Below, one piece after another: positions 6,492 to 10,280 of a stretch of DNA of 10,280 bases. Location: NCBI GenBank assembly GCA_937934635.1, contig CALGZD010000410.1, positions 1 to 10,280 of the forward strand, written 5' to 3'. The notes beneath the pieces were generated by a model. It had not been told where the DNA came from. It saw only the letters and a list, made by a program, of their open reading frames with translations, and ran no database searches. Position 1 is the first letter of the stretch. Each line of letters opens with the position of its first letter. The DNA comes from an uncultured Deinococcales bacterium. Lineage in GTDB: Bacteria; Deinococcota; Deinococci; Deinococcales; Trueperaceae. Position numbers and translations under genes: made by a program.

Positions 6492-8144
6492 ATTTTCATC
6501 ATAGTAGCCAATGAATAGACCAAGATTGCGTTCAAATTCAGAGCCTTTTTTTGTGTAATACCATTCGTTATTTACAGTTGTTCTGGTCTTGCGTCTGCGT
6601 AGCCAAGTAAAGAGCTTTTCGTGTAAGGTTTGACGGATCTCACTGTGCTCTTCAGATTCACCTAAGTCTTTGATTTCGGTCGGGTCGTTTTTTAGGTCGA
6701 AAAGCTGGGGTCTAAAGTGGTCAAAAAGAACATACTTATAGTGTCCGTCAAAAATCATATAACCACAACACTCATGGTCAGGTAGGTTGTATTCTTCGAC
6801 TAATTCTGGTGTATGAAAGTCACATTCTGTAACGACATAGTCTCGCCATGGTTCTACATGTTCGGTTTGTTTAGTATGTAATAATGGCAAGAGCGATTTA
6901 CCTTCTAGCCTATGGCTATGTGCCTGCAAGTCATCTCCGATGAAGTCTAAAAAGGTCGGTAGCAAATCAATAGATTCGATAAGTTGACTAGATACAGATG
7001 CTCTAGTGTTGTTTGCTTCTTCTGACGGATCGTAAATGATAAGAGGGATTCGAATTGAGGGATCATGAAATAAAAGTTTTTCAATCAGGTAGTGATCTCC
7101 AAGATAATCACCGTGGTCACTCGTGAATACAATCATTGTGTTTTCTAGTAAGCCAGTACTTTCCAGATAATCTAGTAACCTACCCATATGGTCGTCGATT
7201 TGTTTGATGAGTCCCATGTAAGCGGGTATAGCTTTTTCTCTCGTTTGGGCTCGAGCCATTGTTTGACTATCTTCCCGATTCATAAAGTGAGCAAAGACTG
7301 GATGAGCATTCTCTTTTTCAGACTCATCTCGCTGTACAGGAATCATATCTTCAGTGCTATACATATCGTGGTACGGTTCAGGAGCTACATAAGGCCAGTG
7401 TGGTTTTATATAGCTTAAGTGTAAGCACCATGGAGAGTCTTCTTGACTTGCTTCAGCCATAAAGGCAATAGCCCTATCGGTCATATAAGCTGTTTCAGAA
7501 TCTTCCTCTTTGACATTTGCTTTTAAATGATTGTTTTCAATTAGCCAACCGTTTTTAATTGCGCCATCTTCATCGACAACATTGTTGGCATTGTCTTGCC
7601 AAGGATTATTCGAGCTGTAACCTTTATGTTTTAGATGGACGTTATAGCCTAAATCTTCTGTAACGATTGGATCAGGGTTAAGACCGTCATCAAGTTCATA
7701 GGGCTCGAATCCTGCATGCATTGCAAGCTTTAGATTAGGGTTTATAGCACTCGGGTCACTTGTATCTAAGCCGAGCTTTGCATAGCTCTCAAGATCAGGT
7801 CTCATATGGGTTTTGCCAACCACTGCTGTGCGGTAACCGAGTGCTTGTAGGTAGTCACCAATAGTTTTTTCATGAGGTGGTAGCGGAATTCGGTTCCAAT
7901 TTGAACCGTGTGATGTCATGTAACGCCCTGTGTAGATACAAGCCCTAGAAGGTCCGCATTGGGGTGCTTGTACATAGGCATGATCAAAGCGAACGCCCAT
8001 CTCAGCTAAGCGGTCTATGTTTGGCGTGTGCAGATGCGGATGACCAGAGCAAGACAAATAGTCATAACGTAACTGGTCACACATGATGAACAAAATATTT
8101 TTTTTCTCCTCAGTGAGCTTACTAGCTATGTTAACCACTCCCAC
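6471..8144 (-). CDS. Formylglycine-dependent sulfatase / phosphonate monoester hydrolase-like enzyme
   Basis: The protein has 557 residues from a GTG at 8144; a GTG at 8138 is equally possible. The core strand KKNILFIMCDQ must be included, so the start cannot be much later. The alkaline-phosphatase-superfamily type I sulfatase active site is complete: D23-Q24, C63-G-P-S-R67 (the CxPxR signature in which Cys becomes formylglycine), K111 and H113, H249, D343-H344 in TSDHGD, and K356. The metal ligands (D-Q, D-H) and the segment LIEKLLFHDPSIRIPLI resemble Rhizobium-type phosphonate monoester hydrolase. The K111/H113 pair is sulfatase-like; PMH has Tyr and Thr there as I recall. There is no signal peptide, so it acts in the cytoplasm on a substrate that is taken up. 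It overlaps the MBL gene by 19 bp, giving translational coupling. A maturation enzyme is not encoded in the window. A sulfate ester, phosphate diester or phosphonate ester substrate is possible. Confidence 0.9.
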   Translation of the reverse strand: MGVVNIASKLTEEKKNILFIMCDQLRYDYLSCSGHPHLHTPNIDRLAEMGVRFDHAYVQAPQCGPSRACIYTGRYMTSHGSNWNRIPLPPHEKTIGDYLQALGYRTAVVGKTHMRPDLESYAKLGLDTSDPSAINPNLKLAMHAGFEPYELDDGLNPDPIVTEDLGYNVHLKHKGYSSNNPWQDNANNVVDEDGAIKNGWLIENNHLKANVKEEDSETAYMTDRAIAFMAEASQEDSPWCLHLSYIKPHWPYVAPEPYHDMYSTEDMIPVQRDESEKENAHPVFAHFMNREDSQTMARAQTREKAIPAYMGLIKQIDDHMGRLLDYLESTGLLENTMIVFTSDHGDYLGDHYLIEKLLFHDPSIRIPLIIYDPSEEANNTRASVSSQLIESIDLLPTFLDFIGDDLQAHSHRLEGKSLLPLLHTKQTEHVEPWRDYVVTECDFHTPELVEEYNLPDHECCGYMIFDGHYKYVLFDHFRPQLFDLKNDPTEIKDLGESEEHSEIRQTLHEKLFTWLRRRKTRTTVNNEWYYTKKGSEFERNLGLFIGYYDENDLKNRM

Positions 8145-9001
8145 GAGATGCCATCTTGCTCTTTATTCAGTTTTGCCTTCTGGTTTAGTTTGGCAAGTGC
8201 AGGGAAAGGGAAATGTGCTCCAAAGAGTTGAGCATCGTTGGCAAGAATCGTTTCAACTAGGGTTTTATTTGTTTCGACGATTTGTTCTGGGAAAGAATCT
8301 ATAAACGAAGCCCACGGATGTTTAATTTGAAAAGGATGTCGAATGCTATCAACAATGTGAAGGAGAGTGTGACCATCAGAAGTGATTTGTACAGCCACGT
8401 GGTCACTGCGGTGCCCTGGAGCGTCAATAAATTGAATGCCTTTTACAAGCTCGGTACCTGTATCTACTAATTCAATTCGGTCTTTTAGTTTGGATAGCAC
8501 CTCTGCACCATAGTGTTCTCTAGCTTGCGCCATAGCTTCAAGCTGTTCTTCGCTACGCATTCCACGAAACAGAGGTATGAATTGATCAATTAATGCTTGA
8601 CGACTGTCAGATGTTGTCCATTGCTGCCAAGATGATTTAGGAATGATGTAACGTGCATTTGGGAAGTTTTCTAAACCACCAACATGGTCGCTATCGCCAT
8701 GTGTGACTAAAATAGTATCGATTTCTGAAGCTTCAATGTTTAGCTTGGCAAGGCTCTGAACGAGCTGACCACCCTGAAGACCAGCATCAATTAGGATTTT
8801 TTCCGTTCCTGTATCTATAAATAAAACGTTGTAGCCAACCTCGACTTCGTCAGCAGTGAGATTAAAATCTTCTTTTGCTTTTAGTAGTTGGACTTCGTCA
8901 ATGTGAGGGAAAACCTCTTTAAGCGGCATCATTCGGCTAGCACCATCGGATAAGCTGGCACATTTGAACGTGCCTAAGTTAAAGCTATGAGCATTTATCA
9001 T
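8126..9001 (-). CDS. MBL-fold metallo-hydrolase
   Basis: A 291-residue cytoplasmic metallo-beta-lactamase-fold protein. Metal-binding motifs appear in the usual order: H101-G-D103-S-D105-H106 in VTHGDSDHVGG, H197 in DAPGHRSDH, D218 in HIVDS and H263 in GAHFPFP. The second His of the HxHxDH signature is replaced by Asp103, a variant seen in some MBL hydrolases that may change occupancy of the first metal site. Family members hydrolyse lactones, phosphodiesters, thioesters or sulfate esters; the sequence does not say which. The ATG at 9001 has a poor ribosome-binding site, and a TATAAA (9020-9025) about 20 bp upstream may be a -10 element, squeezed against the preceding terminator. Its stop codon lies inside the sulfatase-like gene, so both are made together and probably act in one pathway, perhaps opening or cleaving the product of the other. 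Confidence 0.9.
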   Translation of the reverse strand: MINAHSFNLGTFKCASLSDGASRMMPLKEVFPHIDEVQLLKAKEDFNLTADEVEVGYNVLFIDTGTEKILIDAGLQGGQLVQSLAKLNIEASEIDTILVTHGDSDHVGGLENFPNARYIIPKSSWQQWTTSDSRQALIDQFIPLFRGMRSEEQLEAMAQAREHYGAEVLSKLKDRIELVDTGTELVKGIQFIDAPGHRSDHVAVQITSDGHTLLHIVDSIRHPFQIKHPWASFIDSFPEQIVETNKTLVETILANDAQLFGAHFPFPALAKLNQKAKLNKEQDGISWEWLT

Positions 9002-9039
9002 GCTTTAAGTTTACACGATTTTATACGATGCGAGGGAAC

Positions 9040-9078
9040 AAAAAAATCTGCTCTCCGTTTATATGCGAGAACAGATTT
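9040..9078 (-). terminator. Rho-independent terminator of the small secreted protein gene
   Basis: A 12-bp stem, AAATCTGCTCTC (9044-9055) with GAGAACAGATTT (9067-9078) and one G-T pair, surrounds an 11-base loop. Read on the minus strand it is followed by a run of seven T residues. It lies about 28 bp past the stop codon of the 9107-9523 gene and separates it from the MBL operon. Confidence 0.85.
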
Positions 9079-9106
9079 GTTTTGGAAAATGAAATTTTCA
9101 GACTAT

Positions 9107-9523
9107 TTAAAATTCAAACATGACTGCAAAGGCATTGTCTTTTTGTCTTAAAATCAGTGTCGCTTCTTCTGCTGACGCATTCACATACCCTATCCGATAG
9201 AAGTCGCTTTTATAGACATTGTTATTACCTTTAACACGTTGCCAGCCTTTTTCTTCCAACTGATCATCAATATCAGCAAAACACTTAGGTACTTTTTCTG
9301 TGCTGGTAAACTCTAACTCAAATTTGTCGTCTTCAAAACTTTGCGAAAGAATTTGAGCTTGTTCATCACAGGCTTTGAGTGAAAATGTATCTTCTTGCGC
9401 TTCAGTTGTTTGTTGCTGTGCAGTTTGTTGCTGTGCAGTTTGCTCCTGAGCAATTGAGAAAGCTAGGCACATACACACTGATACTACAAGAATCTGTACT
9501 AATTTCATACTTGTTTTTTTCAT
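9107..9523 (-). CDS. Small secreted protein of unknown function
   Basis: The protein has 138 residues from the ATG at 9523. This start is preferred because GGGAGG lies 7 bases upstream; an ATG at 9529 is too close to that site, and a TTG at 9538 contains it. The N-terminus (MKKTSMK then the hydrophobic LVQILVVSVCMCLAFSIA) is a Sec signal peptide with likely cleavage after SIA, so the mature protein starts at QEQ and is periplasmic or secreted. A short Gln/Thr-rich linker with QTAQQ repeats follows. The remaining roughly 95 residues look like a small alpha/beta domain with two Cys (in KACDEQ and KCFAD) that could form a disulfide. I do not recognise the family. The gene stands alone, between a strong terminator and a long noncoding region, so the context gives no clue to its role. 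Confidence 0.8.
   Translation of the reverse strand: MKKTSMKLVQILVVSVCMCLAFSIAQEQTAQQQTAQQQTTEAQEDTFSLKACDEQAQILSQSFEDDKFELEFTSTEKVPKCFADIDDQLEEKGWQRVKGNNNVYKSDFYRIGYVNASAEEATLILRQKDNAFAVMFEF
9411..9440. repeat. Two perfect 15-bp tandem repeats coding QTAQQ-type linker
   Basis: TGTTGCTGTGCAGTT occurs at 9411-9425 and again at 9426-9440, with a degenerate third copy after it. It lies in frame in the linker just after the signal peptide of the small secreted protein, so gain or loss of a unit would change linker length by five residues without a frameshift. Confidence 0.85.
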
Positions 9524-9630
9524 AGTCATACCTCCCAAGTAAAACTATTGGTCGATCTTTAAGAGTTTAGTTTTCAAGTACACCTCGTATACAAAATACG
9601 GAAACCTTATACATAAACCATAAAATACAG

Positions 9631-9686
9631 GTGCCGACAACCCCTCTGTAATAAGGAATACTTGCTAACATTCTTTGTTTCGGCAC
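9631..9686. repeat. 56-bp stem-loop-like inverted repeat
   Basis: GTGCCGA (9631-9637) and TCGGCAC (9680-9686) are perfect complements. CAA and TTG just inside can extend the pairing if two bases bulge. The 42-bp interior has no strong second stem that I can find. It lies about 110-165 bp upstream of the small secreted protein start, so it could be a leader RNA structure or a pair of operator half sites. It matches no riboswitch I know. Confidence 0.4.
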
Positions 9687-9747
9687 ATAATTTATCAAAG
9701 TTTTACGGCAGGTGTATGGGTTATTTTACACAATAGATTAGAAAAAT

Positions 9748-9776
9748 TTGAGTAAAAGTTTTGTTTATGAGATAAA
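9748..9776 (+). promoter_or_regulatory. Possible promoter toward the MFS gene
   Basis: TTGAGT (9748-9753) and GATAAA (9771-9776) are separated by exactly 17 bp, each matching the sigma70 consensus at four of six positions. The leader to the TTG start would be about 150 nt. A TATACT at 9908-9913, without a convincing -35, is an alternative closer to the gene. Confidence 0.3.
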
Positions 9777-9887
9777 AATACCCCTCTATGAGTTGATATT
9801 GAGTTTTAAGTTAATAATTTGTTGCTGTTAACTCAAAGATTGTTTGACTAAAGCCAACAAACATTGCCCAACGGAATTGGCATATGC

Positions 9888-9907
9888 TGTACAAAATAAT
9901 TAGTACA
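9888..9907. promoter_or_regulatory. Candidate operator just upstream of the MFS gene
   Basis: TGTAC (9888-9892) and GTACA (9903-9907) form an inverted repeat with a 10-bp spacer, directly before the -10-like TATACT at 9908-9913. The dyad has a size typical of TetR or MarR-type operators. No regulator gene for it lies in the window. Confidence 0.3.
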
Positions 9908-9933
9908 TATACTTTTGAAAGATTTGAGAAACC

Positions 9934-10280
9934 TTGCGCTTAAAAGTTCCGTCATCACTACACTACCGAAAATTTAGATTGCTTTGGCTCGGACAGCTTA
10001 TTTCGGCTGCTGGTAGTGATATGCAGACGTGGGCATTGTTTTGGCATATTCGCTCGTTGACTGAAGCACCGATAGCACTTGGGGCAGTTGGACTAGCTCG
10101 GATTGTTCCGATTGTTGTTTTCTCGCTTATTGGTGGGTCACTTGCTGATGCTTTAAACCGAAAGACGATTTTGTATGTTACCCAGAGCATCATGGCACTC
10201 ACAGCCCTTGTGCTTGCTCTTTTGACGGTCACAGATAATATTGTGCTGTGGCATATGTATGTACTAACCGCTATTCAGGC
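9934..10280 (+). CDS. MFS transporter, N-terminal part (EntS-like exporter family), cut by window edge
   Basis: The first 115 codons of a membrane transporter that continues past the right edge. The reading frame opens after a TGA at 9925, and the only reasonable start is a TTG at 9934, with a weak GAG upstream. An internal ATG at residue 31 would remove the conserved N-terminus. The opening SSLHYRKFRLLWLGQLISAAGSDMQTWAL fits EntS-like major facilitator proteins: a cytoplasmic start, then the first helix with LGQLISAAGSDMQ. Helix 2 ends in LIGGSLADALNRKTIL, which contains the MFS motif A region (GG-x-LAD-x-x-x-RK). Two further hydrophobic segments follow. These proteins usually export siderophores, drugs or other small molecules by proton antiport. 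It is transcribed away from the rest of the window and need not belong to the other operons. Confidence 0.85.
   Translation, partial: MRLKVPSSLHYRKFRLLWLGQLISAAGSDMQTWALFWHIRSLTEAPIALGAVGLARIVPIVVFSLIGGSLADALNRKTILYVTQSIMALTALVLALLTVTDNIVLWHMYVLTAIQ

Larger units (their letters stand above)
9524..9933. other. 410-bp noncoding region between divergent genes
   Basis: No gene is supported in this AT-rich stretch between the small secreted protein and the plus-strand MFS gene. It contains CGTAT-ACAAA-ATACG (9586-9600), the wide inverted repeat GTGCCGA/TCGGCAC (9631-9686), a possible plus-strand promoter, TTGAGTT/AACTCAA arms (9799-9805, 9830-9836) and TGTAC/GTACA arms (9888-9907). CCCCTCT occurs at 9641 and at 9781. 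It should contain promoters for both genes. Confidence 0.7.

Noticed and set aside
6471..8144. Naming the sulfatase-like gene as phosphonate monoester hydrolase or choline sulfatase
   Set aside because: The active site is mixed between PMH and sulfatase types, so the specific substrate name is not supported.
9631..9686. Known riboswitch in the 9.6-kb noncoding region
   Set aside because: The sequence does not match any conserved riboswitch core I recall, and the genes on both sides give no typical ligand.
9963..10232. Minus-strand 89-codon frame at the right edge
   Set aside because: It is antisense to the MFS gene, whose translation has clear family motifs.

Overview
The window looks like chromosomal DNA of a Gram-negative, moderately AT-rich bacterium, most likely a marine-type proteobacterium (gammaproteobacterial by feel, low confidence). 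The evidence is a lipobox-bearing lipoprotein, clear AGGAGG-type ribosome binding sites, rho-independent terminators and compact operons. No rRNA, tRNA, insertion sequence, phage gene or CRISPR array is visible.

Layout. (1) Positions 1-3797 hold a tight minus-strand operon. In transcription order it encodes an IclR regulator, an HD-domain protein with the six-ligand diiron oxygenase signature (PhnZ/TmpB/MIOX type), an EamA/DMT membrane transporter, a phytanoyl-CoA-dioxygenase-like Fe(II)/2-oxoglutarate oxygenase, and a class II aldolase cut by the window edge. A good sigma70 promoter, overlapping palindromes and four 14-bp tandem repeats precede IclR. (2) Positions 3827-6291 hold a monocistronic minus-strand unit with its own promoter and terminator. 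It encodes a large lipoprotein with three Cys-rich carbohydrate-binding-like modules and a C-terminal spherulin-4 (GH135-like) glycosidase domain. (3) Positions 6471-9001 hold a two-gene minus-strand operon: an MBL-fold hydrolase overlapped by a formylglycine-type sulfatase / phosphonate monoester hydrolase relative. (4) Positions 9040-9523 encode a small secreted protein of unknown function followed by a strong terminator. (5) After about 410 bp of noncoding DNA, a plus-strand MFS exporter begins at 9934 and runs off the right edge.

How the genes may work together. An HD diiron oxygenase next to a 2-oxoglutarate oxygenase is the arrangement of PhnY/PhnZ and TmpA/TmpB. In those pairs the first enzyme hydroxylates the carbon alpha to phosphorus and the second oxidatively cleaves the C-P bond. 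Here the pair sits under an IclR regulator with a membrane transporter and a C-C-cleaving aldolase. This suggests a small catabolic pathway for an organophosphonate or a similar polar compound, possibly undescribed. The nearby sulfatase/PMH-like enzyme and MBL hydrolase are cytoplasmic ester-hydrolase candidates that could release a substrate for it, but they form a separate operon and the link is inference. The substrate cannot be read from the sequence.
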